In this document: positions 17,824-26,324 of the stretch, in pieces | How positions within the stretch are numbered: the first letter of the stretch is position 1 | Layout of the letters: every line of letters begins with the position of its first letter | Assembly (NCBI GenBank): GCA_016926695.1 | Contig: JAFGOB010000184.1 | Span: forward strand, 24,586-88,585 | Direction: 5' to 3' | DNA: 64,000 nt | DNA from: Dehalococcoidales bacterium | GTDB lineage: Bacteria > Chloroflexota > Dehalococcoidia > Dehalococcoidales > UBA3254 | Translations under genes and position numbers: made by a program | Notes under the pieces: generated by a model | What the model was told of the DNA's origin: nothing | Seen by the model: the letters and a program-made list of their open reading frames with translations, nothing else | Database searches by the model: none

Positions 17824-19281
17824 CTACCCGGAACTCTTTTGCAGGAATTGCAATGAGCTTTCTCCTGCAATGCGTCCCGAATTCAGGGCAAAGCTAAATG
17901 TCCCACCGGGAACGAACCAGTTATAGTCTGTGGGATCCCCATAAACGCAGCAGGCGTCATATCCCGCAGAATACAGCCCGGGTATCGGTTCGTCCCTGTT
18001 ATCCAGCACCTCCGTTCGCTCGTTTATTTTAATTCCTCCGATAGTGCCATGGCAACCGACCCTGAGCCTGAAAGCATAGAACCTGGGCGATTTAACCGGA
18101 TGAAGAAACCTGGGATCTTTATCAAAGTAATCATCATGCCCTTTGACGCAATACTCGTTATACTCATCGATGGTGTTTTTCATACTTTCCGGCTTTACAT
18201 TGATAGCATCAGCCAGATCCTCCAGCGAGTCCGCTATAAACAGATTGCCAAAACCCTTTTCGATAGCCGCCCGCATCTGGCCTTCAACATCATCCAGCTT
18301 TTCAAAGCCCAGATATGGAGATTTCCGGTCAAGGCCTTTTTCTTCCATTTGCTTCCTGGAATCTTTATCGAAAATAAGATAAGCGCAGCGGTTCGGCTGC
18401 CTTGTCAGGGCATTCCCGACAAAGGTAGGATTACTGATGCTTTCATCGATAAAGCGTTCTCCACGCTGGTTTATCCAGAGGTAAGGTTGTATTGACGCAA
18501 TATGCAACTGCGTCCTGGGAATAAGCAGCCTGGGTACACCGAAATAGAGGTGCATGCCCATGCCGTCGGTAGCAGCGCCCGCTTCCCAGGCCATGCGAAT
18601 TCCATCGCCGTTACTGCCGAGATCAAAAAACGGGAATATATCCTTGTTCAGATCGTAGCCCGCATATTTTTTTACCATCTCTTTATTATTGACAAAACCA
18701 CCGGTAGCGATGATCACCGCCCCGGCCTGGACTTTCATCTTTTTCCCTGAGCGGTCCTCCGCGATTACGCCGGTCACCTGACGGCCTTTTTGAACAATTT
18801 GCCTGACGGCTGTAGCCATAAAGGTTTCAATACCGGCTTTTTTTGCCCTGGCCTTGAGTATTTTCATAAGGGCCGCGCCGTTACCTTTTACTTTCAGTTC
18901 CGAGTAATAACCTCCGCTGAAAGCTGGCTTGGGAGGTACATCCGGCAGTTCCTGGAACTCAACACCCTGTTTTTCCAGCCAATCCACGGTACCGGCGGTC
19001 TTCTCTACCCAGGCCCTTATCAAACGGGCATTACCGCGCCAGTGGCTGAAATCGGTCAGTATTTTAAAGATCTGGTCCCTGGTGCCCGGGTAATTCTTCT
19101 CGCGCTGATATTTTGATTCAACACACAGGATTCCGCCCACAGGAAGATTTGATGCCCCACCCTGTACTCCCCTTTTTTCAAAAACGGCTACACTTGCTCC
19201 GCCTTCCGCTGCCGTTAATGCAGCCGTCAATCCCGCGGCTCCCGTACCAACCACCGCCACATCGTATTCCAATTTCTCCAT
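17824..19281 (-). CDS. FAD-dependent fumarate reductase/ketosteroid dehydrogenase-family flavoprotein 1
   Basis: 485 residues of the FAD_binding_2 family. The Rossmann dinucleotide motif GTGAAGLTAALTAAEGG is at 12-28, followed by the GGASNLP loop. FAD contacts recur at VIIATGGF (about 210), and the C-terminal MGGIKIN-type block (TIGGIKINERTEVLD) and PGLYSAGYDA place it with soluble FrdA, urocanate reductase and 3-ketosteroid delta-1-dehydrogenase. It has no signal peptide, FMN-binding or heme domain, so electrons must come from a separate partner. It is last in a minus-strand run with two SDRs and an MmgE/PrpD protein. AAAGGAG precedes the ATG. It probably introduces or reduces a C=C bond in an acid or cyclic ketone. 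Confidence 0.85.
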   Translation of the reverse strand: MEKLEYDVAVVGTGAAGLTAALTAAEGGASVAVFEKRGVQGGASNLPVGGILCVESKYQREKNYPGTRDQIFKILTDFSHWRGNARLIRAWVEKTAGTVDWLEKQGVEFQELPDVPPKPAFSGGYYSELKVKGNGAALMKILKARAKKAGIETFMATAVRQIVQKGRQVTGVIAEDRSGKKMKVQAGAVIIATGGFVNNKEMVKKYAGYDLNKDIFPFFDLGSNGDGIRMAWEAGAATDGMGMHLYFGVPRLLIPRTQLHIASIQPYLWINQRGERFIDESISNPTFVGNALTRQPNRCAYLIFDKDSRKQMEEKGLDRKSPYLGFEKLDDVEGQMRAAIEKGFGNLFIADSLEDLADAINVKPESMKNTIDEYNEYCVKGHDDYFDKDPRFLHPVKSPRFYAFRLRVGCHGTIGGIKINERTEVLDNRDEPIPGLYSAGYDACCVYGDPTDYNWFVPGGTFSFALNSGRIAGESSLQFLQKSSG

Positions 19282-19436
19282 TTATCTCTTTCTCCTTTAA
19301 TTACTAACACGAACGCGCCAGATAATGATACAACTCCCCACCACCCTTAGATGCTTCGTCGCTCCGCTCCTCCAGCATGACAATAATTATTATACTTCGT
19401 GCTGTTTGCTTCAATTATTTTTGCGTTTGTATTAGT

Positions 19437-19516
19437 TTAGTGCCTCATAAACAGCCTTACAGTAGATTGAAGCTTAAAGCGTGCTGAACTCTATAAACCT
19501 GGTTTACTGTCACTAC
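19437..19516 (-). repeat. 80-bp terminal-inverted-repeat element, copy C
   Basis: Read on the minus strand it begins GTAGTGACAGTAAA and ends TTATGAGGCACTAA, aligning along its whole 80 bp with copies A and B. The core GTTCA, CGCTT, AGCTTCAA and CTACTGTAA blocks are kept. It is more diverged at both termini than copy B. Confidence 0.8.
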
Positions 19517-19532
19517 ACTAGCCGTCTTAAAA

Positions 19533-19673
19533 TAGTCTGGACGGAGCCTGGTTGAGCCTCAGCCGAGCAGGCTGCGGTCACCTTTCTAACTTGCGGAGGC
19601 TGTCCGGCGCACCGGCGGGCGACCCAGGCGTAGTCCCATGATACTCCATATTGTTATTAAATTATTAATAACT
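19533..19673. repeat. 141-bp structured dispersed element, copy 1
   Basis: Aligned without gaps to 26062-26202, with about 13 differences by eye. GCCTGG (19546-19551) can pair with CCAGGC (19624-19629), enclosing an AGCCT/AGGCT hairpin and a CCGG-cgca-CCGG hairpin, so the DNA or its transcript can form a branched structure. One end is AT-rich (ATTATTAATAACT). It lies between the 3' end of an SDR gene and the flavoprotein gene downstream. Confidence 0.8.
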
Positions 19674-19713
19674 GCCTTTTATGAATAGTCCAAACCCGGC
19701 CATGGCACAGGTC

Positions 19714-20463
19714 TTACAGCATTCCGGATACCAGTATGCATTGTCCGATAATATGAATTGAAACATCCGAGGCCAAAAAGGCCACTGTATTTCCGATATC
19801 CCGGGGCGTTGTGGCCTTCTTCTCATCTGCCATTTTACCGGCCATTTCCACAACCTGCGAAGGAAAATCCCTGAAAAAATTGGTATTCCCCAATCCGGGA
19901 GCAATACTGTTAACATTAATCCCTGAACCTATCACTTCCCTGGCTAAACTCTGTGTAAAGTTTATGACAGCAGCCTTGGCCGCACAATACACAGTCCCGT
20001 TGGCCACACCTTTCAGACCTCCATCCGAGGCGATGTTGATAATTTTACCGCTTTTTCTATCAAGCATCCGGGGTAGGACAGCCCAGGTGCAGTTCATCAT
20101 GGCTCTGAAGTTTAGATCAAGCCCTCTTTCCCTATCGCTGTCGGACATATCGATAAAGGCTTTCGGACAGTCCATTCCGCCGGCATTATTGACCAGAATA
20201 TCTATTCTGCCAAACCGGGAAAGGGCTTCCCCGACCATTTCATCTACCTCAGTCTGTCTGGTGACATCGGCTTTGACAGCCAGCGCATTGCGCCCCATAG
20301 CCCTGATCTCTGAGGCAGTCTGTTCAGCCCCCCGGAGGTCGATATCATTTACGATTATATGGCAGCCCTCCGAGGCCAGCACCAGGGCCGTACCTTTGCC
20401 GAAGCCAACCTGGCTGCCAGCCCCGGTGACCAGCGCTACTTTGTTCGTTAATCCCAGATCCAT
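19714..20463 (-). CDS. SDR-family oxidoreductase (3-oxoacyl-ACP reductase-like)
   Basis: 249 residues, a standard classical SDR. The TGAGSQVGFGKG cofactor loop is at 14-25 (slightly extended), NNAGG at 91-95, Ser at about 146, and the intact Tyr-x3-Lys in VYCAAKAAV. C-terminal LASDVSIHIIGQ matches the family. The ATG has AAGGAGG about 6 nt upstream. It lies 45 bp downstream of the MmgE/PrpD gene on the same strand, suggesting co-transcription. It likely acts on a hydroxy- or keto-acid (CoA) intermediate of the cluster's pathway. Confidence 0.9.
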   Translation of the reverse strand: MDLGLTNKVALVTGAGSQVGFGKGTALVLASEGCHIIVNDIDLRGAEQTASEIRAMGRNALAVKADVTRQTEVDEMVGEALSRFGRIDILVNNAGGMDCPKAFIDMSDSDRERGLDLNFRAMMNCTWAVLPRMLDRKSGKIINIASDGGLKGVANGTVYCAAKAAVINFTQSLAREVIGSGINVNSIAPGLGNTNFFRDFPSQVVEMAGKMADEKKATTPRDIGNTVAFLASDVSIHIIGQCILVSGML

Positions 20464-20508
20464 TTTTGCCTCCTTCTATTCAAACGTCATATAAATACCG
20501 GTGCCTCT

Positions 20509-21888
20509 TCAGCCCAAAAGCCTGATTATTTTTCCGGCATCGTCCACCTTCTCAAGCCGGTTAACGTATTCCGATATTTCATCAATTACACCGCCGGGCA
20601 GAGGTTTCACGGAAAAGGAAGCACACTCACGAAATTTTTCGGCGCAATCTTCGATCGACATGGCGGCTTCTCCGCTTTCATGAAAAGCACTCACTTCCCG
20701 GATATCACCGGACTCGTTCTCCAGCAGAATATTTACCCGGGCAGGACTGACGCCGTGCCGATTAAGTTCCGGGTCTAGCCGTGCGTCGATGCGGGGCGCA
20801 AAGGCAAGAACAGCCGGATTTTTTATACCCTCCGGGGTAAAATCTTCCAGTGTTACCTTACCCTTCACCAGGGCAGCCGCAACCGTCCAGGGCACGCTGA
20901 ACTGGGCATCCACGATATTGCGCGGAGCGCGTTTCAGCACCAGGGGCTGGCAAAAACCGTATGCGGTCTCCCCGGCATACAGTATCACTTCACGTACCTG
21001 CTCCAGCCGGAAATTATATTTGGACTTTAATGAAAGCGCCGCGTTGATGAAAGCATGGGTGTAACCGCAGCAGGGATATCTTTTCAAACTGATATGGACG
21101 CCCTCAAACCTTTCTCCCAGATCCATAGTCAACTCCCTGGGATCGTAATTGCCTTGGAAGTAAATATTATACAGTCCCGAAGTCCCTTCAAGCGGGTCTC
21201 TGACTCCGCTGATTCCTTTTTCCGCCATCAAGGCAGCCGTGATACCGGCCCTGGAGGCCAGTCCCGGTCCCATTCTTTTGGCAAGTGCGCCATCGGCAAC
21301 ACCGGAACCGCCTCCTCCGCATTGATGGTAAGCCAGCCCAAGAGCATTTGTCATACCATCCCGATCAAGACGCATCAGCTTTGCGGCCATGACGGCCGAA
21401 CCCAAAAATCCGAACAGAGCTGTAGGATGCCAGCCTATTGCCATGTTGCTGTTGACAGGCCGGCTGGCAAGCCCTAATCTGGACTCGAAATCAGCTCCGA
21501 GCGCCATAGCGGTGATAAACTCTTCACCGCTGACGCCGCCCATCCGCTCGGCCACGGCAAAACAAGTCGAGACCGATACGCAGCCGATATGTACCGTAGC
21601 TTGGTTGTGTCCGTCATCATAGTCCAGGGCGTGGATCATTGTACCGTTCACCTGGGCGGCATGAGGAGCGGGAAGTTTTTGACCATAACCAATTATAGTG
21701 CTTTGCCTGCGGCCTCCCCATTCCTTGACAATATCCACCAGTTCCCTTATTCCGGCTTTCGAGGACCCTCCCACAGCTACCGCCAGGCCATCCAGGACCT
21801 GCTTTTTTACCGCCTCTACAGCTTCAAGAGGCAGATCATGATATTCCGTATCCACCAGATGCCCGGCTAATAACTGAGTTGAACTCAC
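20509..21888 (-). CDS. MmgE/PrpD-family protein
   Basis: 459 residues with the family pattern: AVKKQVLDGLAVAVGGSSKAG near the N-terminus, HAAQVNGTMIHALDYDDGH with the conserved Asp-rich segment (about 75-93), and the C-terminal KRYPCCGYTHAFINA region. Family members include 2-methylcitrate dehydratase (PrpD) and cis-aconitate decarboxylase, so dehydration or decarboxylation of a tricarboxylate-like or branched acid is the broad expectation. The start is GTG at 21888 without a strong ribosome site. It sits between two SDR genes, 31 bp from the upstream one. No methylcitrate synthase or lyase is nearby, so classical propionate metabolism is unlikely. Confidence 0.88.
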   Translation of the reverse strand: MSSTQLLAGHLVDTEYHDLPLEAVEAVKKQVLDGLAVAVGGSSKAGIRELVDIVKEWGGRRQSTIIGYGQKLPAPHAAQVNGTMIHALDYDDGHNQATVHIGCVSVSTCFAVAERMGGVSGEEFITAMALGADFESRLGLASRPVNSNMAIGWHPTALFGFLGSAVMAAKLMRLDRDGMTNALGLAYHQCGGGGSGVADGALAKRMGPGLASRAGITAALMAEKGISGVRDPLEGTSGLYNIYFQGNYDPRELTMDLGERFEGVHISLKRYPCCGYTHAFINAALSLKSKYNFRLEQVREVILYAGETAYGFCQPLVLKRAPRNIVDAQFSVPWTVAAALVKGKVTLEDFTPEGIKNPAVLAFAPRIDARLDPELNRHGVSPARVNILLENESGDIREVSAFHESGEAAMSIEDCAEKFRECASFSVKPLPGGVIDEISEYVNRLEKVDDAGKIIRLLG

Positions 21889-21919
21889 TTTCTTATCTCA
21901 AATAGTAAACAGCGTGGTA

Positions 21920-22756
21920 TTATTTCATTCCGCCGGAGATATTGAAATATTCCCCCGTGATATAGGTTGACATGTCAGAAACCAGAAAATACACCAGGTC
22001 CGCTATTTCTTCAGGAGTACCCAGCCTGCCCAGAGGTATTACGCTTGAGGCTTTTTGATAGTCCCTGTTCCGGGCTTCATCAATACTCACTCCCTGTTCC
22101 TCAGCCATTTTAGAAAAGGCGACATCTCTTAAATTGGTTATGATAGCCCCCGGATTAACGGCATTAACATTAATCTTGTATTTTGCCAGTTCCAGCCCCA
22201 GGCTTTTCGTCAGTCCGATGACGCCATGTTTTGAAGCGGAATAAGCCCCGCTGCCCGGTACGCCGCTCAACCCGGCCATTGAGGCGATAAGTACGATCCT
22301 GCCCCCTTCATTGTGGGAAACCATGTTTCTGGCTGCAGCCCTGGCAACGAAAAAAGCTCCATTCAGATTTACATCAACAATGTCTTTCCAGTCGCTGTCC
22401 GATAGATCGATTAACGGCCTGCCGACCGGTCCCCGGACGGCGGCGCAATGGACCAGGATATCGATTTTGCCGAACTTTTTTACAGTCTGGTCCACAGCCG
22501 CGTCAACCTCCCGGCTGCTGGAGATATCCATCGTGACAGCCATCCCTTCCTTACCAAGGGCTTTTATTTCCGCTACCTCAGCCTCCAGGCCTCCCCATCC
22601 TTCATCTCCGGGAAAAAGGCTCGGAGGAGCGGCGACCTTATCGGAAACAACCACATCAGCCCCTTCTCCTGCCAACTTCAAGGCAATCGCATGCCCCATA
22701 CCCCTTTTGCTGGCTGCACCTGTAATAAAAGCGACTTTGCCATCAAGGTTCTTCAT
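21920..22756 (-). CDS. SDR-family oxidoreductase
   Basis: 278 residues. The cofactor loop TGAASKRGMGHAIA resembles the 'GxxxxxGMG' variant seen in some NAD-dependent SDRs. HCAAVRG replaces NNAG, the catalytic Ser lies in IASMAG, and YSASK is intact. The C-terminus VSDMSTYITGEYFNISGG is typical. The ATG is well placed behind AAGGAGG. It is second in the run of five minus-strand genes (flavoprotein 2, this SDR, MmgE/PrpD, SDR, flavoprotein 1) and 31 bp ahead of the MmgE/PrpD gene. Substrate unknown. Confidence 0.9.
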   Translation of the reverse strand: MKNLDGKVAFITGAASKRGMGHAIALKLAGEGADVVVSDKVAAPPSLFPGDEGWGGLEAEVAEIKALGKEGMAVTMDISSSREVDAAVDQTVKKFGKIDILVHCAAVRGPVGRPLIDLSDSDWKDIVDVNLNGAFFVARAAARNMVSHNEGGRIVLIASMAGLSGVPGSGAYSASKHGVIGLTKSLGLELAKYKINVNAVNPGAIITNLRDVAFSKMAEEQGVSIDEARNRDYQKASSVIPLGRLGTPEEIADLVYFLVSDMSTYITGEYFNISGGMK

Positions 22757-23087
22757 TAATATTCCATCCTCCTTGTATCAGTAGTTGTGAAATACCACAG
22801 CCCTGACAATCACCCGATTTATCAGTAACCGCATTATTCTATTTCCGCTAAATAGCAGCTTCGCGAATATCGCCGGTGAATATCGATTATTTGATAGAAG
22901 AATACCGCAAATTATAACGTTTTACGTATAGGATTTCAATATCGAAATGAAAAATAACAGGGAGGACTTTTTCAGAATCGGCTTTACTGTGATTAAGCCA
23001 CCCGGCAGGCGGCTTAATTTTCATGCGAGCCAGCCCAACATAAAACAAAAACCTGACACTCCGTGGACAAAAAGCCAATACCCTGTT
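22757..23087. other. Intergenic region, 331 bp, no feature seen
   Basis: Moderately AT-rich sequence between flavoprotein 2 and the SDR gene. I see no repeat copy, convincing hairpin or gene. It may contain the promoter of the SDR-MmgE/PrpD-SDR subcluster. Confidence 0.4.
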
Positions 23088-24548
23088 TTAGAGCTGTTTG
23101 CCCAGGTACTTCAATGCGTTCTTTCCCGCTATGCGACCTGAATTCAATGCGAAAGATGACGACAGGCCTGAAGCACACTGGATCGGGTAGCTGTCTCCAT
23201 ATATTCCTCCGGCATCGAACCCCCCGGCGTAAAGACCGGGAATAACCCTGCCGTTCTTATCGATTACCTCGGCCCGGCTGTTGATCTTGATGCCTCCCAT
23301 GGTACCTAAAAAGAGGGTACGTGCTTTTACGGCATAGAATTCAGGTCCGATGATAGGACGGAGAAACCTGGGATCCTTGGCGAAAAGGTCGTCGTGCCCT
23401 TTCCAGCAAAAGCTGTTGTATTCTTCGACTGTAGCTTTCAATACATCCGGTTCTGCCCCAATTTTTTGCGCCAACTCTTCAACAGAAGCGGCTGCAAATA
23501 TCTCCGAGGATTCCCTGGCCAGCAACGTGTTGAGCTCTTTTTCCAGGTCCTGAGGACGGCAGCCCGGAGGATTTTCGAACTTAACTCCCTTGTCCAGGCC
23601 GTATTCACTGATCCGCTGTATCACCGAATCATCAAAAATACTGAAAGTGTAGCCTTCCTTGTAGCGGCAGTTGACATTACCGATGGTGGTGTCATAAAAA
23701 GCAATGCTTTCATCACAGAAGCGTTGGCCTGAGGGATCAACCCAGAGATCGGGCTGCGTGGCGGGAAACTCCACAAGACTCCCAAGAGGTATTTCAGGAC
23801 TAACCGGTCCGGTGCGAAACACCTCCAGTACTCCCATGCCCTCTTCCGCGGCCCCCGCTTCCCAGGCCATACGTATGCCGTCTCCCGTCTTTTCGGTATT
23901 ACCGATGGGAATAATATTTACTCCCAGATCGAAACCGGAGTATTTTTTTATCAGGGCTTCATCGTTGGCATATCCACCGCTGGCAACTATCACCACGCTG
24001 GCTGCGACCTGCCATTCCTCCCCGTTCTCTTCCACCATAACTCCGCTGATTCGCTCCCCCCGCTTCAAGATCCGTACCACACGAACACCCGGTCTGATAT
24101 CCACACCCTTTTCCCTGGCACTTAAAGCCAGAGCTTTTATCAAGGCATCGCCATTGCCTTTAATCACGTGATAAGTTCGGGGAGAATCGATCATGTTGAT
24201 AGTAGCATCCAGAAAGACCACTCCCTGCTTTTGCAGCCATTCAATTGTGTACGGGGACTCATTGACTATGGCTCTCACCAAACGGGGATTTGCTCTCCAG
24301 TGACTGTACTCCATAATGCTCTTGAAGGCATCATCCCGGCTGTAAGTGATATATCTTTCCCGCTGCATGCGGCTTTCTACTGCAAAGGTCCCCTGTAAAA
24401 AGTTAGAGGTCCCACCCAGCGAGCGTTGTTTTTCAAAGACGACAACCCCGGCCCCGCCCCCGGCTGCCGTCACAGCGGCTGACAGTCCGGCCGCCCCGGA
24501 GCCTATAACGATTACCTCAGTTTGTGAAGGTAATTTCTGCAAAATCAA
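23088..24548 (-). CDS. FAD-dependent fumarate reductase/ketosteroid dehydrogenase-family flavoprotein 2
   Basis: 486 residues, a paralog of flavoprotein 1 with the same length and architecture: GSGAAGLSAAVTAAGGGAG near residue 17, GGTSNFLQG, VIVASGGYAN in the middle, MGGIKINSRAEVID and GLYAGGFDAGGIYG at the C-terminus. Differences cluster in the substrate-binding region (about 110-130 and 235-300), so the two enzymes probably handle different steps or isomers. The start is TTG at 24548; another in-frame TTG at 24542 is equally possible. It has no signal peptide or extra cofactor domain. It heads the minus-strand cluster. Confidence 0.85.
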   Translation of the reverse strand: MILQKLPSQTEVIVIGSGAAGLSAAVTAAGGGAGVVVFEKQRSLGGTSNFLQGTFAVESRMQRERYITYSRDDAFKSIMEYSHWRANPRLVRAIVNESPYTIEWLQKQGVVFLDATINMIDSPRTYHVIKGNGDALIKALALSAREKGVDIRPGVRVVRILKRGERISGVMVEENGEEWQVAASVVIVASGGYANDEALIKKYSGFDLGVNIIPIGNTEKTGDGIRMAWEAGAAEEGMGVLEVFRTGPVSPEIPLGSLVEFPATQPDLWVDPSGQRFCDESIAFYDTTIGNVNCRYKEGYTFSIFDDSVIQRISEYGLDKGVKFENPPGCRPQDLEKELNTLLARESSEIFAAASVEELAQKIGAEPDVLKATVEEYNSFCWKGHDDLFAKDPRFLRPIIGPEFYAVKARTLFLGTMGGIKINSRAEVIDKNGRVIPGLYAGGFDAGGIYGDSYPIQCASGLSSSFALNSGRIAGKNALKYLGKQL

Positions 24549-24689
24549 ACCCCGTATTGTCTTATTTTATCAAGAGCATCCGGATTGTATTATTTCATTA
24601 ATTGCATAATATATATTATTTCCAGTGGAATATCAACGGGAATACTGTTTGGGAGGAAACAAAGTCACCGGATTATCCGTTACCGGCGC

Positions 24690-26057
24690 TCAGGCATTAC
24701 GCCCTGAAATCCTGTTCAGAATCTCACGGGCTGCCACCACGCCAGAGACGGAGGCCTGAATCAGTCCCCTGCTGATTCCGGCGCCGTCACCTATTGTAAA
24801 CATGCCGCCTATTTCCGTTTCAAGGCCGACTGAAAGTTCAGGCCTGCTGGAATAGAATTTTACTTCCAGTCCGTATAGCAGCGTGTGGCGTGAGGCCACT
24901 CCGGGAGCCAGCCTGTCCATCGCCAACAGCATCTCTACCAACCCGGTGAGCTGCCTGTATGGCAATACAAAACTCAAATCGCCCGGAGTAGCTTCAGTCA
25001 AAGTAGGGATAACCAGCCCTCTTTCAATACGGGAAGGAGTGGAGCGGCGTCCCGCCAGGAGGTCTCCCAAACGCTGTACCAGCACACCGCCGCTTAAAAT
25101 ATTGGCCAATTTAGCCAGATACTTGCCATAGGCTATCGGTTCATGAAACGGCTCGGTGAATCTTGTGCTTACCAGCAGCGCGAAATTGGTATTGCCGGTC
25201 TGGCGATCGGCATAGCTGTGACCGTTCACAGTTATTATGGGGTCCGCTCCGCCGTTTTTTTCAATAATCACCTCTCCGCCCGGGCACATGCAAAATGTCC
25301 TGATCCTGTCATCAAAACTCCTGGACAGGTACTCCAATTTGGCTTCATACAGGCAGTCGGTCAGCTTCTTCATCACGACCTGCGGGACTTCAACCCTGAT
25401 GCCAAGGTCAACCGGGTTGCTATACATTGTCATCGCCAGTTGGTTTGCCTGGCTTAAAAGCCAATCAGACCCTTCTCTGCCCGGAGCGAGAATAAGATAT
25501 TCACAGTTAATTTGTTGCCCGTCCTCAATCTCAACTCCCTGCACCTTCCCGCCGGCGATGATAACCCGGGACACCATGGTATTAAGCTTGATTTCGATAG
25601 ATGAATTGAGATAGGCACGTATAGCACGGATTACAGAACGGCAGCGTTCAGTCCCCATGTGACGCAGGGGTACCGTGATTAAACGCAGCTCTTCCAATGA
25701 AGCCCGGCTCTTTAATTCCTCGATTTCATCCCCCGTTCCGTAAAGCTTATCGGGAGCACCGAAACCAAGGTATACCTCATCAACGTACTTTATAAGGGAC
25801 CTGGTATTTTCTTCACCGATATAATCCCTGAGCTGACCGCCTGTCAGCGGTGAAAGAGTGAGTTTGCCATCGCTAAAGGCACCGGCTCCGCCAAAACCGC
25901 TGGTTACATCAGAGCGCCGGTCGATATCCTCGCCCTTATCCACCAGCAGGATGCTCAGTTTTGCTTTCCGGGATAATTCAAGAGCGGCGAACATCCCTGC
26001 CGGTCCCGCACCGACAATAACTACATCATACCTGTTTGCCATACTACTAATCGTCAT
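24690..26057 (-). CDS. COG2509-type FAD-dependent dehydrogenase
   Basis: 455 residues. An N-terminal FAD motif VGAGPAGMFAALEL (about 15-28) is followed by DKGEDIDRRSDVTSGFGGAGAFSDGKL, the signature of the uncharacterised COG2509 flavoproteins. A C-terminal GGMFTIGDGAGISRGLIQA block completes the fold. The group is widespread in anaerobes and its reaction is unknown. Two ATGs are possible (26057 and 26042, MANRYDVV); neither has a clear Shine-Dalgarno sequence. The 141-bp element copy 2 begins only 4 bp upstream of 26057, so the gene's leader is that element. Confidence 0.85.
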   Translation of the reverse strand: MTISSMANRYDVVIVGAGPAGMFAALELSRKAKLSILLVDKGEDIDRRSDVTSGFGGAGAFSDGKLTLSPLTGGQLRDYIGEENTRSLIKYVDEVYLGFGAPDKLYGTGDEIEELKSRASLEELRLITVPLRHMGTERCRSVIRAIRAYLNSSIEIKLNTMVSRVIIAGGKVQGVEIEDGQQINCEYLILAPGREGSDWLLSQANQLAMTMYSNPVDLGIRVEVPQVVMKKLTDCLYEAKLEYLSRSFDDRIRTFCMCPGGEVIIEKNGGADPIITVNGHSYADRQTGNTNFALLVSTRFTEPFHEPIAYGKYLAKLANILSGGVLVQRLGDLLAGRRSTPSRIERGLVIPTLTEATPGDLSFVLPYRQLTGLVEMLLAMDRLAPGVASRHTLLYGLEVKFYSSRPELSVGLETEIGGMFTIGDGAGISRGLIQASVSGVVAAREILNRISGRNA

Positions 26058-26061
26058 AAAC

Positions 26062-26202
26062 TAGTCTGGACGAAGCCTGGTTGAGCCTCAGCCGAGCAGG
26101 CTCAGGTCATCTTTTCAACTTGCGGAGGCTGTCCGGCGCACCGGCGGGCGACCCAGGCGTAGTCATATGATACTCCATATTATTGTAAGATTATTAGTAA
26201 CT
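26062..26202. repeat. 141-bp structured dispersed element, copy 2
   Basis: Same length as copy 1, with the central 60 bp nearly identical. GCCTGG (26075-26080) pairs with CCAGGC (26153-26158); inside are GAGCC/GGCTC and CCGG-cgca-CCGG hairpins. The hairpin-A closing pair (G-C) is present here and absent in copy 1. On the minus strand it runs directly into the flavoprotein gene's start, so it is probably transcribed as its 5' leader. Confidence 0.8.
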
Positions 26203-26324
26203 CAAACTCTGTTTTATCTCCGGGATTTCAAAACCCATTTACAGGAACACCCGGCCCGCGCCCTTACAAGGCAGTATTTTTCCTGCCATTGCCTGTTTCC
26301 ATCTCTAAATTTAAGGCTTGACGA

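Larger units (their letters stand above)
19282..19713. other. Intergenic region of 432 bp made mostly of two dispersed repeats
   Basis: Holds the 80-bp repeat copy C (19437-19516) and, 16 bp later, the 141-bp element copy 1 (19533-19673). A 29-nt stretch at 19354-19382 (CTTCGTC...CTCCAGCATGACA) recurs in variant form at 27234-27266. No gene. Confidence 0.6.

Noticed and set aside
26062..26202. Small leader peptide (ATG behind GGAG) in the minus strand of the 141-bp element
   Set aside because: Copy 1 has its ATG in a different frame and the peptide is not conserved, so RNA structure explains the conservation better.
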